A stretch of 64,000 nucleotides of DNA from Hyphodiscus hymeniophilus (GCA_016508695.1 VNKQ01000010.1:1116001-1180000), one strand, 5' to 3'; counted from the first letter of the stretch, positions 22,957 to 34,654 are shown. Program-made: numbers and translations. The notes: generated by a model not told the origin, from the sequence alone.

Positions 22957-23204
22957 TGTGATAGCGCTTGTATTCTCTGAGCTGCATGATCGAAGACTAA
23001 AATGTCTTCTCTAAGGCTGTAAGATCGAGGTGCAGTTCTCTCACATAAAGACGATGAGGCTGGTCAGGCCATGTTAGTGTTGGACGAATGGGAAAGATGC
23101 TTGGCAAAAGCTTATTTTCCTCAGCCGGATCCGTTCCACCTCCTCCCGAATTTCGAGCCACGTCCCATTTTCGTCCAGGCCAGGATCACAACAACTCCGA
23201 TATC

Positions 23205-23884
23205 ATGGTTGTCTACTCATTCTACATATTTGATCGGCATAGTAAATCCCCGATATCCGAGTCCCCACAAATGCAAATAATCTGCTAATTTCAATTCAGC
23301 GGAATGCATCTATTCACGGCTCTGGGCTCGTCAAGAGAGACCAATATCCTTAGGCGGGGCAACAGCTCGACCTATCTCCGACTCGAGCGCAGCAAGCAAT
23401 GGCGTAACACCAGATATCGGCCCTGCGAGGGCTCGTCCGGCTCGATTGAGCGCGCAGGATGATGCGAAACTCATATTTGGAACAATATTCTCCCTGCGAA
23501 ATATGGTACGGAAGCTTGGTGGTCAGGATGATAGGTAAGATGCACAAGCCTGCTGGATGAAGAAGATATCTAACCGTACTTACAGCTTTATATCCTTTCG
23601 GACTGGCCAGTACAAATTGCACTATTACGAGACTCCTACTAGTATCAAGTTTGTTATGTTGACGGATACGCAAACGCTCAATATGCGGAACGTTCTGCAT
23701 CAGATATACGTCAACCTCTATGTTGAATTTGGTAAGTTTTGCTTGTGACTGATATTTGAGTTGATATTGATGAGTGGCAGTTGTCAAAAACCCCTTATCG
23801 CCGGTAGAACATCCAGGAGGTGAAGGCGTTGCAAATGAGTTGTTCGAATTAGCTCTTGATCAATTCATAACAAAGGTTCTATGA
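23205..23884 (+). CDS. bet5: TRAPP complex subunit Bet5 (TRAPPC1)
   Basis: Core subunit of the TRAPP tethering complexes, the Rab1/Ypt1 exchange factor for ER-Golgi and Golgi traffic. Exons 23205-23241, 23300-23534, 23586-23731 and 23781-23884 give 173 residues. The longin fold is recognisable: MVVYSFYIFDRHTECIY, then SLRNMVRKLGG, FISFRTGQYKLHYYETPTSI, KFVMLTDTQTLNMRNVLHQI and YVNLYVEFVVKNPLSP. A Pro/Ser/Ala-rich insert of about 45 residues (from ISLGGAT to ARLSAQ) extends the loop after the first strands, as in other filamentous fungi. All four exons are short and the longest single frame is under 90 codons, so the gene is invisible to a simple ORF scan; it was rebuilt from splice sites and homology. 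Confidence 0.92.
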
Positions 23885-24821
23885 CACATGGACTTTCTTA
23901 GGTCGGAAGCCGGAAGTTCCTGAGAGTAAATGTGTATATTGGAGTTGGGTTGGGACGTACACGGCTCCGAAGTAGAGCCTTGGCATATCAATGGCGCTCA
24001 TCACATTGCAGGCGTTTGGGATACGGCTTCCACAAGGCGTTACATATAGGAACCTTCTTAGGCATTCTAAATCTGAATCAGATTATTTGCGTCTTCACCA
24101 AACCGTTCCCGATCCTGCAAGCGATCTTTTCCTCGACTATTCACCAAGCCGGAGGCGCCCCAACATCTCCAGCATTTAATCCTAACGCAGAGACATGAAT
24201 GCAGCAGATTATTGAACAGAAGCAGCAGTGGTAACTAGCCCCAGCACAGCAAATGCAGCGTTGAAGGACGCTAAGTCTAATGGTTACCATGTTCGGTCAA
24301 CTTGAAGGCAAAGTTCTGAATAGCTAAACAACAACTAGCTGCTGGCCTTTCTTGCTATAGAAATGTGGCTAAGTAGGAAATACTTAATCAATTTTTCTGT
24401 TGAGAACAGTTGGTCCCACAAACAATATTTCAATCGCCTGGGCATATCAAGTAACCGGGGTCTGCATCCAAAAATCAATTTGAGGAGATATCCTAGTCCT
24501 TCCGACGATTGGATTGATTCGATCTCAGATCCAGAGATGTTATTCAGTGATAAAAGCCTTATTTTATCCAAGCGTGAAATATCGTGACCACTGAATATTT
24601 GTGTCCAAGTGCAAATTGCTTTCTTGACTACATTCCATGTGTCGCTTTATTGATAACCAGGATAGCGAAGATTGTGGCTTCATTTTCATTTGAGAAAAGA
24701 CCCGGATCACCTGTATAGTACACATCTCTTCGTCAATCGCTCAAGCACAAATCCCCAATCCTACCTGCCAATCTGAGCCCAAAGGTATGCCACCGTCAAA
24801 CTCCACCTCAACCTAACCTCT
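23885..24821. other. Intergenic between bet5 and pex3 3' ends
   Basis: Convergent genes with about 0.9 kb between stops, longer than two 3' untranslated regions usually need. The part 24.3-24.7 kb is AT-rich. No coding family, RNA gene or repeat recognised. Confidence 0.4.
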
Positions 24822-26521
24822 TTAGCCTGCCGTGGCCTTTTCATTATTCTCTACTGCTTTTCCCCAAGCGTTCTCGAATGTACTCGCTGCCCCGACGTCC
24901 ACGACGCTTTCTTCGCCTGTGACAACTTTATCAACCAGTGCTGGGACAACCTCAGGTCCAGCGGGCCCTTCTTTCGCGACAAAGACCGTACTACCTTCCT
25001 CGCTCATGGGAGTGATCTCGCTCTCCCAATTGCTTGAATAAACTACAGCCGCAAAAGCCTCAAGGTCCCTGACCTGCTCCATAGACTGCAGGTACTCGTT
25101 TGGTACTCCATTGCCAATCGAGTGAGCTTGTCTCGTCAAAATCGCGAGAACGATGGGTAGCTTTACGGGCTTGGCATCAAAAACTTCCGTGATTCTTAGA
25201 CCATCCAAGTTTGGAACTTCCGGGGTTGCAGGGATCTTAAAAGCTTGTTGAGAGATCTTCTGGTCCACCAGTGTAGAGAACCCAGCGTCAAGAAGCTTGG
25301 TTAAGACGTGGGAGAACGGTGGAGAATCGATGAGATCAGACGTCTCATCGAGAAGCCTTCGTAGAGGAGTGGGTCCTGAGTAGGAGCTCCCGGAGGCATC
25401 TTGTTCTGTCATCATCCCAGACTCCTTCAACACGAACTCTTCCTGCTCTCTTGGTGGAAGTAGATATTGCAGCCACCTTGTAGCCTGGCGATCCAGTTCT
25501 GTAGCGCCTTCAACCCTCTTCCTGACTTCTAGCGTCAACTCGGAGAACTTTTGCATCGTTATGTCGTCTCTTGGGCTCAACGCGCTGAAGACGTCCTTGA
25601 CGGCCGCCTCAACTTTCAGCATAACCTCTTTCCATCCTCTGTGAAGTAGCCACCAACTGAATGTAAGGTATTTTCTATTAGTTTCGAAGTCGTTGCCGTA
25701 CGCTTGATCTGGATTGTCGTCATCGTTATTCTCGAGGCTAATGGTGGACTGTTCAGCACCACCAGTTGCCAACGATACCACACTCGATAGATAGCTTCTG
25801 CGTCCCAGTAAATTGAGTTGTATTCTCGTTAGAAGTGTGAGTAAAGCCAGCGTATATATCAAAGTAAACGAGCGCGTAATAGCTACCAAATCTGTTAGCT
25901 TTCAGCACCAACCCGATTATCTTCCAACTTACCACTAATCTTCAGATCATTCCATAACTGCAACTTCGTCTTCTTAGCCCTTGGTACAGCTAGCCCTCCA
26001 TCTTGAGCTCCTTCTCCTGTCGATAAAGCAGATGGAAAACCCAATTGACTTGCATGTATTCCGCTCTCACTCTGAAAACTCGCCATACTCCTGCCATCAT
26101 CATCCGTCACACTCGGTGGGCCGGACCCCAGTTCAGAGGGATGTGTTGAGTCTCCATTCCGCGCAAGCTTCGCCGCCTTTTGTTGTTGTAACTCGAATGT
26201 TATACGCTCTGTCTCCAACTCAGCCAGTATGTTATCCGTAGCTGTTGGTAGGAGGGCGAGGACTGTGAAGGTACAATCTTCCTGGTTTTGTTCGAATCGA
26301 CGTCGGAGACTAGAAGGAGGTTGTTGAGCATAGTTCCTATGAGTTTAAATTACAAAGACATACTTCTCTCGTGCTATACGATCGCTACTCATGCGCTCAC
26401 GAGCATCTGATATTTTCCCCAACACATAGTTCGCTGCGACGTAGGTGACGCCCACGACACCAAATCCAATCGCGAAAGGGGTTCTATATCTCCGTACCCA
26501 TCGGCGAGTGGCGGCAATCAT
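24822..26521 (-). CDS. pex3: Peroxisomal biogenesis factor 3 (peroxin-3)
   Basis: Peroxisomal membrane receptor for Pex19, required for inserting membrane proteins and, in fungi, also a docking point for pexophagy and inheritance factors. Minus-strand exons 26364-26521, 25933-26309 and 24822-25882 encode 531 residues. The N-terminus is MIAATRRWVRRYRTPFAIG followed by a membrane segment (FGVVGVTYVAANYVLG), the peroxisomal targeting region. The first splice junction restores ENLRRRFEQNQEDCTFTVLALLPT, nearly invariant in the family. Later blocks are LTRIQLNLLGRRSYL, YLTFSWWLLHRGWKEV, DETSDLIDSPPF and VLAILTRQAHSIGNGVPN. A Ser/Asp-rich segment around residues 100-150 is variable. The start is taken at MIAATRR, not an in-frame ATG 15 codons earlier, by comparison with other Pex3 proteins. 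Divergent from atg101 over roughly 260 bp. Confidence 0.94.
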
Positions 26522-26782
26522 AGCTTTCAAGAACAAGACGGCAATAATGGCATTCCGGTAGTACAAATGCTCGATTGCGTGAAATTGTGATAGAAGTTGC
26601 TGGCGTACTTGATCACAAGAGTCTTTGGGGATGTTAGGCCGAGGTCGAGAGAGGCTGGGGGATCATCAGCCACAGCCTGTGGCTCGTGGCCCGCTTATCT
26701 CCAGATCATCCAGCTACCCCTCCATCACTCACACAACTTACTTTCATAAACAAACCCCTCTTACTGCCTACCACAAAAGCAA

Positions 26783-27507
26783 ATGCTCCAGGAGATACAC
26801 ACAATGGAACAGCGCCGGCCGCCTGAGTATATCATAGAAGTCTTCGCGGACCCCTCTTCTGTCAAAGACGTCGTGAGAGGTAATATCCTTCCGCAGCAGT
26901 CATACCTTTCGCTGAGATCGAGCTCCGACTGACAACTTCTGCATAGGCATCTTACACACCATATTCTTCCACCGGTTCTTCCCCTCTATTCGTCCCAAGA
27001 CCCGCGATGTTCTTGATCTCACGCTACCAGTTGTTGAGGATGTGGAGCTGGAGACCTTGATCGATCAACGGACTGCTGCGCTCGTCCGACAACTTGATAC
27101 AAGTTCGGATATGGGCGCGCGGAATACTGGTGTGAGGGGACTTATGGCCGTACAGTTCTTTGAGAAGAAGAGGCGGAAGGCTTGGTTCACGAAGGGCGAG
27201 GAGGAAGTGTGTTGGGAGCAGTGGACTCTGGATGTTACGCTGGCGACTCCACGGACTGAGAGTGGTATGACACCTGGCGCTAATGGTCCTGAATATTGCT
27301 GACAATTATGATGCTTTAGAGAGAGCAAAAGTTCGTAAAGCCATGGAGGCTATGCTTCTTAAAGCTGCCATGAAGATTGTGACGACGGTCAACAGAGAAA
27401 AAGATCACATTCCTCCGATCACCACCAGCGAGGCAAATCCATTTCCTTACCAAATTGTTATCAACCCAAAAGGCGATGGATGGGGAGCACGAATGGGTAT
27501 TTTTTGA
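26783..27507 (+). CDS. atg101: Autophagy-related protein 101
   Basis: HORMA-domain partner of Atg13 in the Atg1 initiation complex of fungi that, unlike budding yeast, lack Atg29/Atg31. Exons 26783-26879, 26947-27264 and 27320-27507 give 200 residues; starting at the second in-frame ATG (26804, MEQRRPPEY) gives 193 and matches homologues better. Visible signatures are VVRGILHTIFFHRFFP, GLMAVQFFEKKRRKAWF (probable WF finger, AWFTKG), EQWTLDVTLATP and the final PFPYQIVINPKGDGWGARMGIF. The last intron (27265-27319) restores ESERAKVRKAMEAMLLKAAMKIV. The length is standard for the family. Confidence 0.92.
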
Positions 27508-27665
27508 CTTGGAAAGAACTTTGTACATGACTGGGTGGGAGTTTGGGTGTTGGCATAGAGGATTAGGACGATACCCACGAAACAAAGAAGTTTGATTTTC
27601 CGCAGACAAATATTCTCATTTGAGACGATTGATTCAGGCCTGCGTGTCTTTCGTCTATCATACGT

Positions 27666-28551
27666 TCATGTCTTACTGAACCCTCCTCGTCCTCTACCCC
27701 GGCCCCGGTGGCCGAACCGCACGCTTGGAGGGATAAATTTCAGGGCAGACATAGCCCCAGCTAATCCTTCCATATCCGCATCCTCTTGAGAGCTTTCTGG
27801 AGTCAACATTCTGGTTCCTTCTGGACTCACTTCCTGAGGAGATTGTTCTCCATTACTCATGACTTCAACCTCTGTATTTGTTTCAAGTGTGGAACTTCGA
27901 TGTCTTGCCTTTTCATCCGTAATCGCTATGTTCTGTGCCGCGGAGCTCTGTCTTCTGTGGCGTCCCGAACGTAACATAGAACTCCTTCGATCAATACCGT
28001 CGTTGACCACATAGAAATCATAGTCTTTTGGGAAGAAGTGTTTGTCGACTAGGTGCATTCGTCTTTTCTGGGGAGTTGAGCATTTCCGATCGCAGTCTTC
28101 AACAAAGCAGGCGTACTAAGCAGTTCATGTTAGCTATAATCCGAAGAATAATCGAGAGAACATAGCTCACCGTCTTCTCTCCTCTTTCTTTCCTTACGCT
28201 GACCAGGGAATCATGATTCTCCTCAATATGGAGGCTCAGGAAATGCTCTGTAGGCAAATTCTTTCGGCATTCAGTGCAACGATTTGTATGGGACTTAAGA
28301 TAATGCACTTCGTAATCTTCGTAGGTCGAGAATGAGAGGGTTTGTCGATGTGGTGGGAGAGAGCATATCATTTCTGGAGCTGGTCGAGCTTCACCGCTAT
28401 CTGAGTCGAGATGTATAATTTTGGATGAATTCGAAGGTAGATCTGCAACTGTGGATTGATGAACGACCAGTCTGACACCGGCTTCAGTATCTCCTGGCTT
28501 TTCGGAATCTGGAGTTGATGGTTCAAAGTCTTCTCGTGAGCGCTTGGCCAT
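27666..28551 (-). CDS. C2H2 zinc-finger protein, ZNF511-like
   Basis: Minus-strand exons 28171-28551 and 27666-28115, 276 residues. Three closely spaced finger-like units resemble human ZNF511: an imperfect one ending in TYEDYEVHYLKSHTNRC, a second with CTECRKNLPTEHFLSLHIEENH, and a third with YACFVEDCDRKC followed by KRRMHLVDKHFFPKDYDF. The intron falls between the second and third. The rest is Ser/Glu-rich, ending with a small glycine/arginine patch (GHRGRGRGRGGFSKT) that may bind RNA. Function in fungi is not established; a nuclear nucleic-acid-binding role is inferred. The gene converges on atg101 with 158 bp between stops. Confidence 0.75.
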
Positions 28552-29158
28552 CTTGGACGATCAGTGCGGGGTCAAATTTACTTTGTTGGACAGACAGATC
28601 TGCACTTGCTCCCTCCCGTGAGACTATATGATGGATTAGCAGGTGAGACTGGAGGCGATCGAGTGATTGGACCTCTAGTCGCTTCGAACAGTGTGATGCC
28701 TATGGTTGTACAGATGTTCTGGTGGGAAGGCTGGGGAATGTCTTGAAGATCTGCAGCGCCTTGCGGGCGGCTCTCAGCCTTCTTTACATAACCTACAGTA
28801 CTAGCAGGGATTCCAGCATTCACTCTACTGTACACAGGTCGCCGAGCCGACAAAGCGAACAAAGGATCCAACTTCATGCCTGAAAAGTGAATAATAGTTT
28901 TCTTGCTTGACTGTGAGCATCACGCTTCTGTATGAAATCCAATCTTCCTCTTCACTTTGCACTTTGCTTGTCCCCGTCGGGAAATCGTTAGCCTTGCCGC
29001 CAGTGAATCGAAGCCAACAGTCTCCGTTTCCTCCCCCTCATCCCCTCGACCAATTCTACCTTATGGATCGCACATCTCGAGCTCGCCTTGCGGAGGTTGA
29101 ACCACGCCGCATTTAACCTCCAAGCTGACCGTGGGGTCGATACAAAACGACACATGTA
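28552..29158. other. Divergent promoter region between the zinc-finger gene and EST1-like gene
   Basis: About 600 bp. It contains one 99-codon minus-strand frame, listed separately. No other signal. Confidence 0.45.
28578..28877 (-). CDS. Unassigned 99-codon open frame
   Basis: An ATG-initiated frame in an otherwise short intergenic region. It does not overlap any recognised coding exon. The translation starts MKLDPLFALSARRPVYSR and includes STVGYVKKAESRPQGAAD; I recognise no family. Its start lies 281 bp from the divergent EST1-like start, which fits the head-to-head spacing common in this window. However, its stop is only 26 bp from the zinc-finger start on the same strand, leaving little room for a separate gene. 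It could be part of that gene's leader, an unrecognised 5' exon, or chance. Confidence 0.2.
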   Translation of the reverse strand: MKLDPLFALSARRPVYSRVNAGIPASTVGYVKKAESRPQGAADLQDIPQPSHQNICTTIGITLFEATRGPITRSPPVSPANPSYSLTGGSKCRSVCPTK

Positions 29159-31815
29159 ATGGCTTCTACAGTGGCGACAAAATGGCAGTAAGTTGATAGC
29201 CCTTCCTCGACTCATACGCCAGGCTGACAACTTCAGGTTTGCGCAGAGCCTCGAGAAGGAGTTGAAGGCCGCATTGCAAAAGAAGGATCAGCTCCCACTT
29301 TTTGAAGACATTGACAATCTCATCGACGGGTATACTACTTGCATGTTGCTCTGCATACATCTATCTGCTAATCTCCATCTTCAGATTGCGTAAAGCCTGC
29401 GAGTCAACGATCTTCGACGACTTCGAATTTGCGACCCAAGAGGGAGTGGAAGGTCGTCTTTGGGACGCGCATAGCTTGATCAATTCCCGCTACAGAAAGC
29501 TTCACCAGCATTACCAGAAGGTTGATCAGAACAAGAAGGTTGAGAAGCGAAAGCTAGACAAACGCTATGTCGATTTCCTCAAGACAAGCCAGTTTTTCTA
29601 CAAGGGTTACATTCAACGCCTCGCATCTTGTTTCACAGGTCTGACAGGTCTGCGACGAATCGCCCACTGCCTCTCCCTTTCTACTCTTTCTGCCGATGAG
29701 CGAGTCCAAGTTGCCCCACGAGTTGAGCGTTTGATCGAGGTTTCATGCCATGCTGCCTTGCTCCATCTAGGAGACTTGTCTCGATACCGCAATGAGATCC
29801 GGATCAAGGATCGTAGCTGGGAGTCCTCTATCGCCTACTACCGTCTAGCTGGCGACCTCTGTCCCAACTCTGGCAGCTCACACAATCAGATGGCGGTCAT
29901 TGCTCTCGCTGATGGCAACCACCTGGACGTACTTTACAATCTTTACCGTGCTATCGCATGCAACGAACCGCACCCCGCAGCAAGAAAAAATCTTGAAGTT
30001 GAATTCAAGAAGATCACAACCTCTTGGGAGAGAAATGCACCCCCGCCAACAAGAAAAGATAGCGAAGCTACTCTAATCCTGTGGTTCGTTCGACTCCATG
30101 CCAAGCTCTATAAAGGGGAGGAGTTTTCCACATACGACGAGCTCGAAAGCGAAGTCCTCTCCCGTTTGGCTCTACTTTTGAAAGAGCAGTCATTCGAGGT
30201 CACGCTGGAGAAATTTGTTCTTACCAATATCGCCGCCGAGTATTTTGCCGCTCTGAGAGTTCAAGGTAAGCCATTCCAGTTCCCAGCGCATCTACACCAA
30301 ATAACGTACGTAGAAATGAACTCTTCCATCAACATCCAATCATTCTACTTCTTCCTCAGATTAAATGTACGCATGTTCTTCATTCTCCTCCAAGTCCTTC
30401 TGCCGGAACTCGATGACCCTGTTACCGGTGAGGATCTTCCAAACCCTTCAAACGAAAACCAATCCAATAGAGCTCGGGAAAAGATCACAGCAATTGCTCG
30501 AAGAATCCTACCTGCCCTCCGACAATACAACACTTGGCTGGTTTCTGAGGCTCGGATTCTAGTTGCCAATCATCCTGGTTCAACTAGTGTTTATATCAGG
30601 GAGTTCTGGAAGATGTATGCTGATGTCACTACCGCGCTTGCAACATACTTTCCTGTTAACGAGCTCCCTAATCTTGACTACCTGTTGGAAGAGGACCAGA
30701 CTACGGTTGGATTCAAGCCCTTCCGAGATCCTAGCGTTGAACGCCAAGCGAACCTCTACATTGACGAGGAAGGTCTAGTGAAGGCTCGATGTACTGATCC
30801 GGGGGTGGAACGAAGCCACCCCAACGTCGAGATGAAAGCTCGAGTTCGGGATATCCTTCTATGTGGATTGACCCTAGCTACGAGAGAAGATTGCCCATTG
30901 ATTGTGGATAATGGCCGTATTGTGTACGTGGAGGGAGGATTACAGCAAATCACCCCAACAGCCGTTCAAGGCTCAATTTCTCCCCACACCGGTCAAAGTA
31001 ATAAAATCAGCAATTTGGCTACCCCGGACCTTGCCCAGCAGGAAGACAAGATCAATCCAGAAGGGAGTGTCGGGGTGTCGGAATCTCAACAGAGCATGGA
31101 CACGGACATGCACCGCATGGTTGACGATCTCTTGGAGCCTCCCAGTGAACAGTTCTCTGCAAGCAATGAAACCTCATATGGCGCTATCGGAAGCCACACC
31201 TTCAATGAAATCTTTGCTAATCCAACACTCCAACACATTCACCAAACTCCACGTGTCCTTCCTGCCCTTCCCCCTTTGTGGAACTCTCCTTTCACACCAC
31301 AGCCAAATGAATTGCAGCCAAGCAGTCCTGATCGCCCTACGACAGCTCGTCAACTCTCGCCGCTCCAGCTTTCGACGCCCCAGGAACAACTTGAAGCAGC
31401 TGCCGCTTTGGACCAGATGACCGGCTACACTACATACAAGAACTCTTGGGGAAGAAAATCATCCAGACCACATGAGTTTCAGACGTCCGCACCTGTCAAC
31501 CAACTCCTCCAACAATCTCTTGCCCAGCAATTCCGACCTAAATCGACCTCATCCTCTGCCTTCTCTGATAGCAGTAGTATCTATGTCAACTCCACTGCTC
31601 GTCACGAGACCCGCATTGGTGGCGGAGCTACAGGCGGAACTTTGAGAAGTGGTCCAATCTCTAAATCCAATGGCAATAACACCAGCAACACTACCATCTA
31701 TCCAGGTGCGAGCAATTTCGATAAGGATACCATGCTGCAGTCATCTCTCTGGCCCGGCTCCGAGAATGCTTGGGGAAACTATGCCTCAACTCCACCGGGT
31801 GGACAAGGCGGTTGA
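29159..31815 (+). CDS. EST1/SMG7-like telomerase and mRNA-decay factor
   Basis: A TPR-containing protein of the EST1/Ebs1/SMG7 family, linked to telomere maintenance and nonsense-mediated decay. Exons 29159-29187, 29237-29329, 29385-30305 and 30360-31815 give 832 residues. The N-terminal 14-3-3-like domain has the EST1 opening WDAHSLINSRYRKLH and the FYKGYIQRLASCF segment. The family's central helical hairpins follow: HLGDLSRYRNEIR, WESSIAYYRLAGDLCPNSGSSHNQMAVIA and DVLYNLYRAIACNEPHPAARKNLE. The Est1 DNA/RNA-binding-like domain extends to about residue 580. A low-complexity Ser/Gln/Pro tail ends the protein. The short first exon is needed to provide an ATG. The third intron is 54 nt, in frame and stop-free, so its splicing is inferred from GTACGT...CTCAG and from restored continuity (HLHQITLNVRMFF). 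Confidence 0.85.
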
Positions 31816-32234
31816 ATACTGCATTGTGAATTGAAGCACTCAACTGCCCGAGTCCTCGGATGTATGAATTGAATACAGTACAACAAACACTCTCAACGCG
31901 AGTGTAATAACAGTAACAGCGACTGAACTTGCGACTGGTACTCCTTGGTGTTTAATCACAGCTGTTGATGATGGTGGTCTGCATATTACCTTCACGGGTT
32001 GACTTGTGGCTGCAAAATTGTCACAGCTTTCCAGCCGTGAAAAGGGAACGGATCTATGAAAAGCAATTCTCAAGTTCTCTATGCTAGCCTTTTCTTATGC
32101 ATTTGATCGTGGAGGATCATTCATGGTATTTCACCGCCTCAATGGGCTCATCGTCAGATTGTAGACGCTCCCGTTGTTGAAACCTAACCCCTGAACGCCG
32201 TCTAAAATTGAGATGGAAACAAGCAAGTTCTACT
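31816..32234. other. Convergent 3' regions of the EST1-like and adenosine kinase genes
   Basis: About 420 bp between stops. No coding or RNA feature recognised. Confidence 0.5.
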
Positions 32235-33568
32235 TTACTGGCTTTGGGCAGTATAGGTCTGCTTCGGGAATGGGTATCTACAAATTTCATTGTTTGTCAG
32301 TCCGGGCTGTTCTGGTGGATTGAGGCATGGCATGGGTGGAAGCGAATGCAAACCGTCCAGATAACATATCATATGATGGTGACTGATATGTGAAATGTGA
32401 GAGGTATGTGACTTACGAAGGGCCCAACTCCTGAATGCTCAACTTTGCCAACCATTGTCCTTGATCGATGCATTGAGCTAGAGGAACGCCAGCAACAAGA
32501 CCAGCAGTAAAACCTCCAGCAAATGCATCACCGGCCCCAGTTGTATCGTTGATCATGCTTTTTTCAATAGCGTGAACAGGATACTCCGTGATCTCCCCTT
32601 TCTCTGCGACGACGGTTGGGAGGGTGCCTTGGGTAATGATAGCAACCCGATCTCTCTTTGAGTTTGCCTTTGGCAACGCAGCCAAATGCTTAGCAATCTC
32701 CTTGATGTCCTTCGTCTCCAACCCATGACTCTCAGCATATGCCAGCGCCTCCGTCTCATTGCCAATAACATAATCCCAGTATGGAGCGCTTGCATCAAGT
32801 GGGTCTTTGAAGAATTGAGAGATGAATGGGGCAGAGAGCGAGAAGACGAAGACCTTATTGTTCTTGGCAGCCTCTTCAGCCAGGGCTTGGATGGCGGGCG
32901 GGCAGACGGTAAGATGGTATCCGCCAACGAAATAGTGCGTAGCACCCTCAACTAACTTCCAGACCTCAGGGCTCTTCAAGTGTTCGATATCGTAATGATT
33001 CGCAGCACCAAGATCCGTGCACATGGATCGATCATGGCCCGTAATAACGACGCCGCAACGACCGGTTTTCTCCTTCTTGTCAACCCGGTATTCGACTCGG
33101 AGTCCAGCTTGCTTAACCGCATCATGCAAGATGGCGGCGTACTTATCATCTCCAACACCACCCAGGAAGACGGTCGAGTTGGGTGGGAGAAGGTATTGGG
33201 CTCCACGGGCGGTGTTTTGAGCTCCTCCTCCGGCGATCAGCTTGGCGGAGTAGTTGTTCAAGAGGTCTTCGTAGATTCCAAGGTGCTTTTCCTCAGCGAG
33301 AATGGCATCGTTGGCTTTGAGGCCGTATTTCTCGAGGAGTGCCTCATTGCCTTGGGCTTGGATGTCTGTGGATTCGTAGATGTCAGCAAATGATGACTGG
33401 AAGGCAGTTTTTATCAATCGTTGTTTGACTTCTGAGACGTGGCTAGTGTAACCATGAAGGATTACTCGTAATAGCACGTTTGAAAGTTCATTTACAATAA
33501 AGATTGGGGCACATACCAAGTAATGGATTTTCTAAGCAGAGAAGAGCATAATCCTTGGTAGGAGACAT
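32235..33568 (-). CDS. ado1: Adenosine kinase
   Basis: Phosphorylates adenosine to AMP (EC 2.7.1.20), salvaging purines and removing adenosine from the methyl cycle. Minus-strand exons 33517-33568, 32417-33365 and 32235-32277 encode 347 residues, the standard length. A PfkB/ribokinase fold is shown by GGGAQNTARGAQYLL near the N-terminus, GGVGDDKYAAIL, VFSLSAPFISQFF, DYVIGNETEALAYA and the nucleotide-binding signature DTTGAGDAFAGGF with its catalytic aspartate. The two introns (151 and 139 nt) are longer than usual for this window. The short last exon gives the tail SYPFPKQTYTAQSQ after LSIQELGP. It may be functionally linked to the azgA permease and to methionine metabolism fed by aspartokinase, but is not adjacent to them. 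Confidence 0.95.
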
Positions 33569-34654
33569 TTTGATTGTGTGTGAGTGAGTGGTGAAAGCAG
33601 TAGCCCAGGGAATGCTGATGTATTTGTATGTGGGGTCGCTTGGAGGGGCTAGGAGGGGTTCATCGACGCCAAGCCTCGCAAGCTACTGTAATGGTCAGAT
33701 ATCTTACCATCTAAGCCATCTTACTTCTTTCTGCCCTAAATCATTCACTGGAGCGAATATCATAGATCTTTCATTCTGTCACCGACTCTCTTTTGGCTTC
33801 ATCGAGTTCATATTTGCAAAATTCCATCTGCCGCAGTAGTTTCCTTTCAAAGTCCTATCTGTTTGGGGAAGTTTGAGCGACTCAAAGCGGAAGAATATGC
33901 AACCTCTTGGAAAGTTAAAGTCTTGTGTTAATCAAAGTTCCGATGCCTTGATTACAATCAATGCAGTAGTACTTGGAGGGTCAGCTTCGTTCGTATTTCG
34001 TGGAAGGGGCAGGGCTTCGTAAGGCAATGGGTACAATAGGCATGTCTTTTGCTTTCGGAGCAACTTTATCTGTAAAATCATTAAAGGATGGTATTAAGCT
34101 GAGAGCGTTAATATTATTGATGTTCAATGGCCCGACCTCGATACCCGACACGCTTAAGAAGACCAAAGTCGATTTAGCAGAAATGAGAAAGACAAATGAG
34201 ATAGCAACAGAGCCAACAAAGAGCCAGAGCATCAGATACCAGTGGGAAGATAGGCTTTGCTCTATATGAGAAGAAAGAGCGCTCTTTAGATAGGCCCGAG
34301 TAGAGGAAGAGGAAACACCATCGAAAGTGGCAGGATGGTGGCATTCCAGAGCACTTACTTCGAGCAGATGAGTAGGGAATAGAAGCTATATCCGGCGTGT
34401 AGGCATCTTCGCGAAGACAGTGATTTGAAGCTTTCTTTAGGAGATTTCCTAGCGATGGCCAACCTTACACGCACTTGATTTCGAAAATCAACTTTCACGT
34501 GGAGCTGAAGATCAAGAGTTCCATGGCAGAGTGACTTTGAAGAACTCCTTTGTTTGCGTTCCTTTCATTCATCCTCGCTATGATGATCCACCCTTGGGAT
34601 ACAAAGATGCGAAGCCAGCAAGACCAGAGCTAGAAAACAGACTCCTCAACCCAT
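33569..34654. other. Intergenic between adenosine kinase and uL2, AT-rich
   Basis: About 1.1 kb. It contains overlapping antiparallel open frames (see the entry at 33981-34409) but no recognised family. No RNA gene seen. Confidence 0.4.
33981..34409 (-). pseudogene. Unassigned long open frame with a hydrophobic segment, no early ATG
   Basis: A frame open for about 143 codons between a TAG and a TGA. The only early methionine is at about codon 60 (34232). The translation contains a segment resembling a membrane helix (LMLWLFVGSVAISFVFLIS) after a Ser-rich stretch with TRAYLKSALSSHIEQ, and a C-terminal part with KAKDMPIVPIALRSP. A strong donor-like GTAAGT occurs in the 5' half. I do not recognise it. 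It may be an exon of an unmodelled gene, a decayed gene, or chance in AT-rich DNA. The opposite strand also has a 99-codon frame (33973-34269) lacking an ATG at its 5' end. Confidence 0.2.

Noticed and set aside
24272..24310. tRNA-like A-box (TCTAATGGTTAC)
   Set aside because: No matching B-box or cloverleaf could be formed around it.
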